Below, in pieces: positions 10,744 through 22,251 of a stretch of 64,000 nucleotides of DNA (positions are counted from its first letter, which is position 1; each line of letters begins with the position of its first letter). A program made the translations under genes and the position numbers. This stretch comes from Stachybotrys elegans. Taxonomy: Eukaryota > Ascomycota > Sordariomycetes > Hypocreales > Stachybotryaceae. The DNA lies in contig JAGPNK010000004.1 in NCBI GenBank assembly GCA_020746835.1, forward strand, positions 248,001 to 312,000, given 5' to 3'. The notes below the pieces were generated by a model. That model saw only the letters and a program-made list of their open reading frames with translations. It had not been told where the DNA came from and did no database searches.

Positions 10744-11374
10744 TTCACTTCCAATGAATAGCAAGCTCGAAGACAATGGATGGTCCTCTGAACAACAGAG
10801 AGTTGATCCGCTAAGGCATGCTACGGCGAGTAATGGACATTTAATAGTACGTAAACTCCTTCTGGGCTACATTTGATTGGATAGGCTCCAACTTGTGGAT
10901 CAGACATATGATAGATAAGAACCATGCCATACGAGATAACCTATCTCAATCCTGGCTAGGTTATCATGGCGGTTATGAAGACGTCTTAGCTGCCAATTGT
11001 GCGAGCATGAAGGGACAGCCACACTCGATTTTGTATGGCAAATGATTGCAGGTCATAGCCGAAGCAGAACTTGGCAACGGCATCGGCAACAGATGACCGG
11101 TGTTCTTATCGATCAGGGTTAATTACCTGGCCGTTATCATTATGGGTCATCGTCGGATCGACCCACAAGAAGTCGGCATTCGGCTCGGTGCATTCTATCT
11201 GAACCGACCGGTTCAACGTGGAGAGGATAGCGTCAGGTGGTTGGTGATGTATCATGGCACGAGTCGCTTCTTTTCAGTCATAAATCGAATGTTGATACTT
11301 CAATCTTCTCATAGGCTGCTCTTGAGCAAAACCATTCTCATCATACACTCTATTCAACATCATTCCTATCAACA
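10744..11374. promoter_or_regulatory. Bidirectional promoter with clustered GATA sites
   Basis: The 631-bp gap between permease and oxoprolinase carries at least seven GATA cores: GATAG at 10910, AGATAAG at 10913-10919, AGATAA at 10934-10939, CTATC at 10941, TTATC at 10971, TTATC at 11106 and TTATC at 11134. Such density suggests direct AreA/NIT2-type nitrogen control of both genes. No gene lies in it. Confidence 0.6.
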
Positions 11375-14300
11375 ATGGCTACAGACTTATCAACATCTGG
11401 CATTCGCATTGCCATCGATAGAGGCGGTACCTTTACAGATGCTTGGGCCTGGATCCCCCAAACTAAACAAAGTCTGGTCATTAAGGTGCTCTCACAAAAT
11501 CAAGATGAATACGACGACGCACCAACAGAATGTATCCGGCAAATCATGGAGATTGCAGGTGGTCAGCCCATCCCAAGGGGCAAGCTGTTGAACCTCGATC
11601 AAGTCGAAAGCATTCGTATGGGAACGACTGTTTCAACAAATGCCCTATTAGAGCGCAAAGGCGAGCGCACAGCACTGCTCATCACCAAGGGCTTTCGAGA
11701 CATTCTTGAAATCGGCAATCAAGCCCGCCCTCATATCTTTGATCTCTCAGTTCGTCGTATGAACAAGTTGTACGAAACTGTTGTCGAGGTTGATGAGCGT
11801 GTTACCATTGAAGGGTTTGCGGAAAACCCGGAGCCTACACCTATCGATGTCTCATCAGATCCCGCCCTGAGGGAGGGACTGTCTGGTGAAGCCATTCGCA
11901 TTCTCAAAGTGCCAGATTATGAGCAGGTCCGCCGTGACCTCTCTGATCTATGGTCTCGTGGCTACCGAAGCGTGGCCATCGCAATGATGCACTCTTACAC
12001 CTACCCGGACCACGAAATGGAAATAGCCAAGGTTGCCCGCGAGCTTGGTTTCGAAGTCTCTGCGTCCTCTGAGCTGCAGAAGATGGCCAAGCTTGTTCCA
12101 CGAAGTCAATCGGCGGTGGCAAATGCATATCTCTCGCCTGTCACCACCAAATATATCGACAGCTTCAGAAAGGGCTTCGAGGGTAAGCTCGAGGACGGAA
12201 ACGCAAGGAAGCTCTTCATGAACCAGTCGGATGGCGGATTGACCGCTTACACAAATTTTGGCGGTCTCAAGGGAGTGCTCAGTGGCCCTGCGGGCGGTGT
12301 TATTGGCCTCTCCAAAACTTGTTATGATAAGGCGAATGGAACTCCTGTTTTGGGTTTTGATAGTGAGTTTGCACCCCCAATTTCTCCCACATATGCTGAC
12401 AACGTTTAGTGGGTGGCACGAGCACAGATGTGGCACGTTATGCAGGGTCGCTCGAACACATTTTCGAGAATACCATTGCAGAGGTCACAATCCAGACGCC
12501 TCAACTGGATATAAATACAGTTGCTGCTGGAGGCGGCTCGCTTCTGAAGTGGGAGAATGGACTATTCAAGGTCGGCCCTGGCAGTGCTGGTGCTAACCCT
12601 GGCCCAGCCTGCTATGGGAGAGGAGGACCTCTCACTGTAACGGATGCCAACTTCTTCCTTGGAAGAATCATTCCTGACCTCTTCCCCCGACCCCTAGACT
12701 TTGCCGTCGTCGAGAAGAAGTTCAAGGAGATCACTGCTACGATCAACCTGGACAAGAAGGGTGACCCCCTTACACCGGAGGAGGTGGCCATTGGATTTAT
12801 TCAGATTGCAAACACCACCATGACGCGACCTATCCGAAGTCTGAGCGAGGGTAGAGGATTTGAAACTAGCAGTCATACCCTCGGATGCTTCGGTGGCGCG
12901 GGTGGCCAACATGCTGTTGCCGTTGGCAGAGACCTCGGCATACAGTGTGTCATAATCCCTCGCTACTCGAGCATTCTGTCAGCATACGGCATGGCACTTG
13001 CAGATGTGGTTGTGGAAAACCAGGAGCCGGAGAACCTCACCTACTCAGAAGCACAAGATACACTTGACAAGCTGCAGAGCCGTTTTGACAGGCTCTCTAC
13101 TCAGGGTCGTGATGGTTTACGCTCTCAAGGCTTCAGCGACGAGGACGTTCGGCACGAACACTTTCTCAACATGCGATACCAAGGAAGCGATACCGCCTTG
13201 ATGATCTCGCATCCCGGCGCCCTCGCTGATTTTGGCAAGGCCTTCATTGACCGTCATCACCAAGAATTCGGCTTCACCCAGCCTCGCTCCATCATCATTG
13301 ACGACGTCCGAGTTCGAAGTATCGGAAAGGGCGTTGATCTCCAGCTCACGAGCCCCTTTGAGGAGCTGCGACGAGTCCAGCAATCGCCCCCTGTCACACC
13401 CGTGCCTCCCGCCAGCATGACCAAGGTCTATTATGAGAACCAGGGATGGACTGAGACTGGTTTGTACTACCTCGACCAGCTGCCAATCGGTTGTCGCATC
13501 CAGGGACCTGCCATGGTTGTGGACAAGACGCAAACTGTTGTCGTGGACCCATCAAGCGCTGCCACGATTCTTCCTGAGCATGTCATTCTCGAGATTCTGG
13601 ACATTGAGAAGCCGGAGATAGCTACTGATGTCGTTGACCCAGTTCAGCTGAGCATCTTTGGGCACCGTTTTATGAGTGTCGCAGAGCAGATGGGAAAGAC
13701 GATGCAGAAAACCTCAATTTCTGTCAATATCAAGGAACGCCTTGATTTTTCTTGCGCCGTCTTCTCGTCCGATGGCAGTCTCGTGGCAAACGCACCTCAT
13801 ATCCCGGGTCACTTAGGTTCAATGAGCTATGCCATTGCCTATCAAGCCAAGCTCTATGGCCCTGGAGAACTTAAGCCCGGTGACGTTTTACTCAGCAACC
13901 ATCCCAGGGCGGGCGGAACCCACTTGCCAGACCTTACTGTCACGACACCGGTGTTTGACGAGAATGACCCGACCAAGATTCTCTTCTTCGCGGCCAACAG
14001 AGGGCATCATGCTGATATCGGCGGAATCCAGCCTGGTTCCATGCCACCGCATTCCACCGAGCTGTGGCAAGAAGGTGTGGCCGTCGAGACGTTCAAGATA
14101 GTCAAGGAAGGTGTTTTTGACGACGAGGGCCTGCACGAGATCTTGGTAGATATCCCGGCCTCTTATCCTGGCTGCAGTGGAACTCGAACCCTGAAGGACA
14201 ACATTGCCGACCTCAAGGCCGCTATTGCTGCCAACAATCGAGGTATCCAGCTCATCACGGCTCTCGTCAAGGATTACACCTGGCCGGTTGTCGAATTCTA

Positions 14301-15426
14301 CATGAAGGCTATCCAGGACAATGCGGCACAGGCTGTGAGGCAACTGTTGAGAGAATTCTCCCATCGGTTTGAAGGTCAGGATCTGCAGGCAACCGACTAC
14401 CTTGACGACGGAACGCCTCTCTGCTTGAAGATCACGATCGATCGGGAAACCGGCGATGCTGTCTTTGACTTTGAGGGAACTGGTGACGAGCATCTCGGAA
14501 ACCTCAACTGTCCACCTGCAGTGATGTATTCCGGTATCATGGTATGTGAAAACTCAATGTGATATCACGTCAAATGCTAACTAAACGCGCAGTACTGTCT
14601 ACGATCCATGGTGGCCACGGATATGCCTCTCAACCAGGGCTGCCTGAAGCCCATTAAGCTCAAGCTCCCTCCTAACACCATCCTCTCCCCTTCTTTGAAA
14701 GCGGCCACCGTTGGTTCCAACGTCGAGACATCACAGAGAATTGTCGATCTCGTCTTCAAGGCATTCCAAGCCTGTGCTGCCTCGCAAGGGACCTGCAATA
14801 ACTTGACATTCGGATACGGCGGTCTGGATCCAGACACCGGCAAGACTATCAAGGGCTTTGGATACTACGAGACCATTGCTGGTGGCTCGGGTGCAGGTGC
14901 CGATTGGGAGGGCGAGAGCGGCGTACACACCCATGTTACAAACACGAGAATCTCAGACCCTGAGATCTTTGAGCGGCGATACCCTGTTCTGCTACACGAG
15001 TTCTCCATCCGCCCTAACAGTGGAGGCGCTGGTCTAAACCGCGGTGGCGACGGCTGCATCCGAGACATTGAGTTCCGCATGCCCTTGCAGGTATCCATTC
15101 TGTCTGAGCGTCGAGTCATTCCTCCCTACGGCATGGCAGGTGGAGACGAAGGCAAGCGAGGGCTTAACCTGTGGATTCGACACTACGCAGAGGACGGCAC
15201 CACTCGAAGGATTAGCATGGGTGGCAAGGCAACAGCCAACATGAATGCGGGAGACAGGATTATTGTGCTGACGCCTGGTGGAGGCGGCTATGGACGGGAT
15301 CCTAAGAAGAACCCACCCAAGGAGATCTACGGTGCTTTCAAGATTGGTGATCGTTTCGGTGGTAGCGCAACGACAGCTCGCCATGGCAGCATCGCGCAGA
15401 AGAATGCCACAGCTGGAGAGAACTAA
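11375..15426 (+). CDS. 5-oxoprolinase (ATP-hydrolysing), HyuA-HyuB fusion
   Basis: ATP-dependent opening of the 5-oxoproline lactam to glutamate is the reaction of this family; hydantoinases are close relatives. Three exons, 11375-12362, 12410-14541 and 14593-15426, give 1317 residues, the normal size of eukaryotic 5-oxoprolinase. The N-terminal half (HyuA) opens with AIDRGGTFTD and contains SGPAGGV, MGGTSTDV and YGRGGPLTVTDAN. The C-terminal half (HyuB) starts near residue 750 and includes SNHPRAGGTHLPD, NRGHHADIGG and NSGGAGLNRGGDG. The DRGGTFTD form favours oxoprolinase over bacterial hydantoinase A (usually DxGGTFTD), but a hydantoin substrate cannot be excluded. It is cytosolic by lack of targeting signals and is divergent from the permease. 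Confidence 0.94.
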
Positions 15427-15770
15427 GAGAGGGCAGAGTGTTATTGTATATGAGTTGACTGTAGTATACGAAATGAATACAAGACAGTATAAAAAGAGTC
15501 GTCAATGACAACGCTGAGCCGCCAGCGCCTCTCTACTCTGACGTAGAGTGTGGAGTGCATAATGCGGCGCGGACTTGGCTAGATGTTGCTAGAAATGTCT
15601 GCCTATTAATGTGGAGAGGCACCGAGATGGCGGTGAAATATGGAGTCAGTCTCCCTCCTCATTTTCATAACTCACAACCTTGAAGAGGGCCAGATTTCTC
15701 TTCCATCAATTAAGGAGAGCTGTGCACCGAACCAACTCTCCGCGCCAGCAGATCCGCCGCAGCGCGCAGC

Positions 15771-18700
15771 ATGCACAGTCAACGTGACGCATCGCCAGCA
15801 TGGGATGAGGGCGACGCTGTTGTCATTGGTCGCGACGATATCAGCGACTTTAACGAGCAACATATTCTCCCGCAATCACGCGAGGTGCAAGCTGAAATCA
15901 GAGCCTGGCTCCAGCCCACCGACTACGATGCCGTCAATGGGGAGTATCATAGGCACAGGGCTTCCTACCTCCCAGGTACCGGGGAATGGCTCCTCTCCTC
16001 GGAAGCATTCCGACAGTGGCACGATAGCAAGGACCATGGCATCTTGTGGGTAAAGGGAATCCCTGGATCTGGTAAGAGTGTCATGGCAGCTCGTATCGTC
16101 GACGTTTTGTCCAAAGAGGGCGTGCCGGTGCTCTTCTTCTTTTTCCGGCAGATCATCGATGCCAATCATCAACCCGAAGCCTTGCTCCGCGACTGGCTGG
16201 CACAGTTGCTCGTCTTTAGCCCACCACTTCAGGCAAAATTAAAAGAATATTCTACGACCGGCAAACTCCGAAGGAGTTTCACAATGAACTACATGTGGCA
16301 GAGCCTCAAAGCGGCAATGGCTCAGCTGCCAAGAGTCTACTGCCTTGTCGACGCGCTTGACGAAATGGACCGAGGCAATGATGAGTTCCTCCAGTCGCTT
16401 GCGAGTTTCGGGCAGTGGAATCCTTCCCGCGTTAAGCTCATCATGACCAGTCGCCCGGTCGCAAGCGTGGAAAGACCCTTGAGGCAAGAGACGCTGCTAC
16501 AGGTGCGACTCGAGGAGAAACTAGTCGACATGGACATTGCCAACTACGTAGCCAATCGACTTGACAAATCGATGGTCAAGCTTGGCACCCAAGACCGCGA
16601 CCTCATTAAACAGGCAGTGCCGGGTCGAGCCAACGGCCTTTTCTTGTACGCCAAGCTGGCCATGGACGCCTTCTTAGAGGAGGGTGCAAACGTGAAGCAT
16701 GTCCTCAAAGCCCTGCCGATGGACCTCAATATCATGTATGCCGACCTACTGCGTGAGCATGCACGAAGATCCCAGGTGCCCGACGATATACAACTCCTCA
16801 TTCTATCTTTCGTCACCCACGCATCCCGGCCATTGCGGCTTCTTGAGATCTCAGAGATTATCAACTTTATGGCGGAGAGCCGGACCAAAGAGACGGGGGA
16901 CCTCAAAGGCACGAAGAACATGGTGCGAACTGCCTGTGGTCCCCTTCTGGAGATTTTGCCTGACGAAACCATATCCATCGTCCATCACTCTCTCACTGAG
17001 TTCATCAACGGTTCCACACGTCAAGAGCGGTCTCAAGATGAGTTTCCAAGGCTGGATGCACACACCACTCACAACCGACTTGCTATAGCTTGTGTGTCGT
17101 ATCTTCTCTCTGGTGTCTTGGACTTGGTCAAACTACCGGCGCCAGATGATTATGAGGTCGATAGCGACTATGACATTTCCTACTATGTTGAACCAGCAGT
17201 TAACCGAGACCTACCACTGAAATACCCGTTCCTAGGTTATTGTCTACAAAACTGGCATGTCCACGCCCGGAAGGCTGATGGTAGCGGGCCGCTGTCAGAA
17301 GAACTTTCTACGGCCATTGACCGCCTCCTGACTGTGAAGAACTTGGAGGCATTAGAGACGCTCGGCAAGTCTACCAGCGCAGTGCGAATGCCACTATGCG
17401 TCGCAGCTCGTCGGGGCCTGAGTCAGTATGTGGAAAAGCTGATCCGTACGGACGGGGCCGACGTCAACGGCCTGGATGATAATGGGGAATCCCCCTTGCT
17501 CCACGCTTCCCGAACCGGACATGCGAATGTTGTGAGAATTCTGCTCGACAACGGGGCGGACCCGAACCCGCCTAGCATGCGCGATGACACAAGGCCGTTG
17601 CATGCTGCAGCATTTGGAGACTTTCCCGAAGTCGTGGAATTGTTGCTCGCTGCTGGAGTTGACCCCATGACGCAGAAGACGCGCTCCGATCCAGGTCTCG
17701 TGTGTGGCGATCCATACAGGTTCAGGGGGGACCCGGCCTTGATGTACGCGGCGCGCTTCCAGCACTCCTCGGCACTTAAGGCCTTTCTGCCGTATTTGAA
17801 GGACGCTGAAACTGTTAGCCATGCTCTCTTATGGGCAGCCGAGTTTGAGGGATCAAGCGGTTCAGCTGGCGTTGATGTGCTGTTAACGCACCCCTTGGTC
17901 GACGTCAATGCCAGATGCCGCATGGCGACGCCTCTATATGTAGCGGCTGCGAACCATTCCCTGAAATCTGCCATCTCTCTCATGAAGGCAGGGGCCGACC
18001 CTAATATCCTCTCTTCGACTCCAACAAACATATTCTCTGACTCTTCGAAATGGGAGAGTCGCGACCTGGAGGCCCGAACACCGCTGCATGCTCTCTGCAC
18101 GGGGCGTCGTCGCTTCGGCATGCCAAATGGTTCGGAATCTGACGAGACCCAGTTTGAAAAGGACCTACTAGAATGTGTGTCGCTCATGATTGGGGCATGC
18201 AAAGATGTGAACCAAAGGGACTATCAGGGAAAGACGGCGTTGCACCACGCTGCTGGCATCTCGCCCGCTCTCGTCGGCGCTCTCTTGTCCGCAGGAGCAG
18301 ACGCAAATGCGAGGACAAGCGACGGGGACACGGCATTACACATTTGCACAGACATAGCAATCATCCGAACCCTGGTAGAAAAGGGAAATGCGGACATCAA
18401 CTGCCGAAGGCTATCCGATGGCAGGACGCCACTCATGGCTCTGCTCTGGAAGCACGTCTTGACACATGACTTGCTGCGACAGCTCATAGACCTTGGTGCA
18501 GATCTGACGCTCTGCGATAATTCCGGGAGGGGAATTCTACATAATCTGATGAGCTATGGACGCCGGGCAGATACAGCCGCCATGGTTGATACTCTCCTCG
18601 AGATGGGCCTTTCACCAAACGCTCAAGATGAGGAGCTCAACACACCTCTCCATCTCTTGATGCAGGGAAACCATGACGAAGAGTTGGCAATGCGGCTGGT

Positions 18701-21700
18701 GGCAGCTGGGGCTGACGTGAATGCGAGAAATAAGAAGGGACGCACGCCGATTTTTGCCTTTCTCTCCTGGCCTTGGGAGGCCAAGAAAATGCCCTCCCTC
18801 CAGAATTTGTTGAAAGTTGGCTTTCGAATCGATGTTGTCGACCACCAAGGGAAAAATGTCCTCTATGCTTGCGTCCATAGGACTAAGGGCGGTAGTCTTT
18901 TCAAGTCTTTGACAGACGAACTTGTCAAGCACGGCATGGATGCCAACCCTACAGACTATCTTGGAAACACTCTGCTGCATGCCATCATCATCCACAATGC
19001 CGTTAATCCAATTTACGATCACGACTACACCATACCGCAACAACTAGGTATTGACCCAGACCAGGTGAATTACGACGGTCAATCCGCCCTTCATTTCCTC
19101 CTCGTGTCTCGTCATCAGTCGAAAACCACAGCGTGGAGCATGTTTCAAGACTTGGATGTAAGGGACCACCAAGGAATACGGCCCCTACACATCGCAGCAA
19201 AAGCTTCAGAGCGTTCCGTCCACTACCTGTTGGAGAAAGGTGTTCATTTGACAGCGCCTACATCCGATGGCATGACTCCGCTACACATTGCCGCGCGCTT
19301 CGGGAATCAAAATATTGTGGGCAGACTATTAGAGGCCATCCGTGCATCTCATGGAGAAGATGGATTGCGCGCTCATCTCAATTCCATCCACGCAACCGGG
19401 GGCCCTACGATTCTACAAACAGCCTGCCGATCTGGTGTCTCCAAGATCGTCCGTCTCCTACTGGAAGCTGGTGCAGATCCAAACTTCAGCGGCGATGGAA
19501 AGACTACTGCCCTTCAATGGTGTCTTCAGTTTGAGGAAGAGGAAGCCCTCTGGAGTGATGCCGAAGCAGCCAGGTCAGCCAACCGTCAGCTCATTGCGAA
19601 GAATCCTAGCCGTGGCTTGCATCAGAAAGATACTGCAAGGGACATTTTCAAGGATGACGTGAACGATTCTTTCCGGCCGGCGGTAACCTCTCTTGAGGAT
19701 GTTTTGGACTTGCTGCATGCCCATGGAGCAGATATGATCTCAGCAAAGGATGATAATGGCAGGACAAATCTAGAGCGAGCGATTGCGTCATGTCGCAGCT
19801 GCGATGATTATACGATGGAGTGCTTACTTCGACTTCACAGACGGCTCGAGCATGGACCGGACAACGCAGATGACAATCAGATCAGCACAAGCGAGCAGGT
19901 ATTAGCACAGTCTAACATCACATCCTACGCCGAATCTCTTTATCGCAGTGGGCGAGTTCCTTGGATCTCGGTAGCTGCAGTGCTACGGCGGGCTGCGTCT
20001 ACCCAGGCTTTTCGCGCGACCAAGCCATGGGAAGCATGCAAATCTGCAGAAGATCAGGCTAGTTGTATCACGGCCATCCTTGATGATCTTCTGGGACGCC
20101 GTGATTGGGCCAGCATCGAATTTCTGCTGCAACATGGGCCCAAGTTGCACGAGATTCAAGGGGGATACAAGATTCTGGCAAAGCTTGTGCAGTACGGCCA
20201 TGTTCATCTTCTTCGTGGAACGAACATACGCGAATCCATACGGCAACTGCAGATTGTGCAACGCGAAATTGTTGAGAACAACCTCCAGCTTCCAAACTCG
20301 GAGGAAATGGACGAGTCTTCCGAGCGGCCCGAGATGGATATACACATAATGGTTGACCTTTGCCGGAGCTCCCAAGGAAACATGGACATGATTCGGTACC
20401 TTGTCGAGGAACTGGAGTTTAGCGTCAATGAGAGTATTTGGGAACTGCAAGGTTCAGATTCTGAAGGCTACTCCCCCATCCTCACTACCATTGGATGTGT
20501 TGCCGCAGGGGAAGAATGGTGGCAACTTGCTGAATGCCTACCATACATGATCAGCCACGGTGCGGATATCGAGGCTCGAGACAGCGATGGGTACACTCCT
20601 CTCATACAGGTGCTTCGAGAGGGGAAGCATCCCGTAAAGGCTGCCAAGCTACTAATCGAGGCGGGAGCCAATGTCAACGCCACTGACTACAGAGATCGGA
20701 CATGTCTCTCCATGGTCCAAGATCACCCTGAGCTTCGAGAGCTGCTACTCAGCCACGGTGCGGTTGGCCTTAACGAGGCACTTGCCAATGCGATCTCATC
20801 TCTGGACCTGTCCGCTGTTGAACATCTGCTGGCATTGGGGGCCGGCACCAAGTTGATAAAGGTCTCGGAGGAGTGGGAGGATCCGAAGCCGTGGGATAGT
20901 GGAAAGGAAGGACATCTCCCCCCGATATTTTTCATTGCCCTCCATCACGCTTTCAGGTACTCTGCGCGCGACAAGACTACTTTCCAGGGCCTGTACTTTC
21001 CACTTATGCGTGCGCTTCTCGAACATGGAGCGGACCCCTTAGCCCGTCTAATCAAACGCAGCAAATCGGGCGAGACAGAGGAGACTACGGTCTTGCACCA
21101 AATCCTCCAGCATGGGGGTATCGTCCAGCCGCTGCTGCAGCTACCCGATCTCGACGTGGAGCATGAGGACTCCCAGGGGCGGACGCCACTGCTCTCGGCA
21201 TGCGGAGCTGACAAGCCTGACGTCCCATGTGCAGAGATGCACTATTCTTCTAAAAAGTACCACACAAATCCTATCAGCCTCGCGAAAGACGATGGAGATA
21301 CGAGAACAGGGCCGACAGCTATCGAGCTCTTGCTTGAAATGGGTGCATCCGTCAGGGCACGCGATCACCAGCAAAGAAACGCATTACATCACCTCCTTGC
21401 AGTGCCTTCTTTTGCAGGTTACAAGTCCATGAAGCTGCTTCTCTCGCGCGCACCCGAGCTCCTTCACGAGACTGACGTGAACGGAGAAACCCCCTTTCAC
21501 TACGCTCTGAGGCGGGTCCCATTCATCATCAGAAATGAATCACAAGTACTTTACGGATTGGACATCAAGGCCGTCGAATTGCTCCTAGATGCTGGAGCTA
21601 ACGTAGCTCGGCCAGATATGCATGGCAACAGTGCTCTCCATCAAGTCGCCAAATGGCTGGCGTATGTTGGTTGGGATAGTGCTGACACCCATCAGTCCCG

Positions 21701-22151
21701 AAACCTCTTTGCCCGTCTCGTATCGTTGGGTTTACCCATAAATGCGACCAACCAAGCGGGAGAGACCCCCGCGTTCTCATTCACGCTTCACGAAGCACGC
21801 ACCCTCAGGTCCATTGGTTCTAAGAAAGAGTGGGATCATGCGCAGAGACAAACAAAGGCGTTTGAGTGTCTGGTCGCGGCCGGAGCCGACTTGTTCGCGA
21901 AAACCCCCCAAGGTGAGACGCTGTTGCACGCAGTCGCTTCCGGCGACCGAAAGCGGACGAGATCTCGTCATTACGACAGCGAACAAGATGTAGCGAACGA
22001 ATGCACACTCATACAGTTCCGGTGGCTTTTAGAAAAGGGACTAGATCCACTGGACGAGGATAGTACGGGTAAGATATGCCTGGACGTTGCGACACTCAAG
22101 GGTCATGGTGAGATTCTCAAGCTTTTTGAGCGATCTGCCGGGGATGTTTAG
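15771..22151 (+). CDS. NACHT-ankyrin NLR-like (STAND) protein
   Basis: Intronless gene for 2126 residues. After a short leader of about 90 residues comes a NACHT-type NTPase: P-loop GIPGSGKS at 96-103 and Walker B in YCLVDALDEMD at 190-200, followed by a winged-helix/superstructure stretch to about 500. From about 540 to the end the protein consists of ankyrin-type repeats, recognisable by repeated TPLH, AA..G and LL..GADxN patterns, roughly two dozen with several degenerate. No N-terminal effector domain (HET, patatin, nucleoside phosphorylase) is recognisable, so the effector is missing, very short or of an unknown type. Fungal proteins of this design act in self/non-self recognition and possibly immunity; the specific role is unknown. 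Confidence 0.93.
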   Translation: MHSQRDASPAWDEGDAVVIGRDDISDFNEQHILPQSREVQAEIRAWLQPTDYDAVNGEYHRHRASYLPGTGEWLLSSEAFRQWHDSKDHGILWVKGIPGSGKSVMAARIVDVLSKEGVPVLFFFFRQIIDANHQPEALLRDWLAQLLVFSPPLQAKLKEYSTTGKLRRSFTMNYMWQSLKAAMAQLPRVYCLVDALDEMDRGNDEFLQSLASFGQWNPSRVKLIMTSRPVASVERPLRQETLLQVRLEEKLVDMDIANYVANRLDKSMVKLGTQDRDLIKQAVPGRANGLFLYAKLAMDAFLEEGANVKHVLKALPMDLNIMYADLLREHARRSQVPDDIQLLILSFVTHASRPLRLLEISEIINFMAESRTKETGDLKGTKNMVRTACGPLLEILPDETISIVHHSLTEFINGSTRQERSQDEFPRLDAHTTHNRLAIACVSYLLSGVLDLVKLPAPDDYEVDSDYDISYYVEPAVNRDLPLKYPFLGYCLQNWHVHARKADGSGPLSEELSTAIDRLLTVKNLEALETLGKSTSAVRMPLCVAARRGLSQYVEKLIRTDGADVNGLDDNGESPLLHASRTGHANVVRILLDNGADPNPPSMRDDTRPLHAAAFGDFPEVVELLLAAGVDPMTQKTRSDPGLVCGDPYRFRGDPALMYAARFQHSSALKAFLPYLKDAETVSHALLWAAEFEGSSGSAGVDVLLTHPLVDVNARCRMATPLYVAAANHSLKSAISLMKAGADPNILSSTPTNIFSDSSKWESRDLEARTPLHALCTGRRRFGMPNGSESDETQFEKDLLECVSLMIGACKDVNQRDYQGKTALHHAAGISPALVGALLSAGADANARTSDGDTALHICTDIAIIRTLVEKGNADINCRRLSDGRTPLMALLWKHVLTHDLLRQLIDLGADLTLCDNSGRGILHNLMSYGRRADTAAMVDTLLEMGLSPNAQDEELNTPLHLLMQGNHDEELAMRLVAAGADVNARNKKGRTPIFAFLSWPWEAKKMPSLQNLLKVGFRIDVVDHQGKNVLYACVHRTKGGSLFKSLTDELVKHGMDANPTDYLGNTLLHAIIIHNAVNPIYDHDYTIPQQLGIDPDQVNYDGQSALHFLLVSRHQSKTTAWSMFQDLDVRDHQGIRPLHIAAKASERSVHYLLEKGVHLTAPTSDGMTPLHIAARFGNQNIVGRLLEAIRASHGEDGLRAHLNSIHATGGPTILQTACRSGVSKIVRLLLEAGADPNFSGDGKTTALQWCLQFEEEEALWSDAEAARSANRQLIAKNPSRGLHQKDTARDIFKDDVNDSFRPAVTSLEDVLDLLHAHGADMISAKDDNGRTNLERAIASCRSCDDYTMECLLRLHRRLEHGPDNADDNQISTSEQVLAQSNITSYAESLYRSGRVPWISVAAVLRRAASTQAFRATKPWEACKSAEDQASCITAILDDLLGRRDWASIEFLLQHGPKLHEIQGGYKILAKLVQYGHVHLLRGTNIRESIRQLQIVQREIVENNLQLPNSEEMDESSERPEMDIHIMVDLCRSSQGNMDMIRYLVEELEFSVNESIWELQGSDSEGYSPILTTIGCVAAGEEWWQLAECLPYMISHGADIEARDSDGYTPLIQVLREGKHPVKAAKLLIEAGANVNATDYRDRTCLSMVQDHPELRELLLSHGAVGLNEALANAISSLDLSAVEHLLALGAGTKLIKVSEEWEDPKPWDSGKEGHLPPIFFIALHHAFRYSARDKTTFQGLYFPLMRALLEHGADPLARLIKRSKSGETEETTVLHQILQHGGIVQPLLQLPDLDVEHEDSQGRTPLLSACGADKPDVPCAEMHYSSKKYHTNPISLAKDDGDTRTGPTAIELLLEMGASVRARDHQQRNALHHLLAVPSFAGYKSMKLLLSRAPELLHETDVNGETPFHYALRRVPFIIRNESQVLYGLDIKAVELLLDAGANVARPDMHGNSALHQVAKWLAYVGWDSADTHQSRNLFARLVSLGLPINATNQAGETPAFSFTLHEARTLRSIGSKKEWDHAQRQTKAFECLVAAGADLFAKTPQGETLLHAVASGDRKRTRSRHYDSEQDVANECTLIQFRWLLEKGLDPLDEDSTGKICLDVATLKGHGEILKLFERSAGDV

Positions 22152-22251
22152 CAGCGTGAATCTATTAGTTAATTGACAGTCTGCAAACTTCACATCCGTA
22201 CAGAGCCGCTATTCATGCATACTCTGTTTGCATAATGTATACAATATGTTA

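Noticed and set aside
15771..22151. Numerous long antisense reading frames over the ankyrin gene
   Set aside because: They are shadows of a GC-rich repetitive coding strand; the plus-strand domains explain the whole interval.
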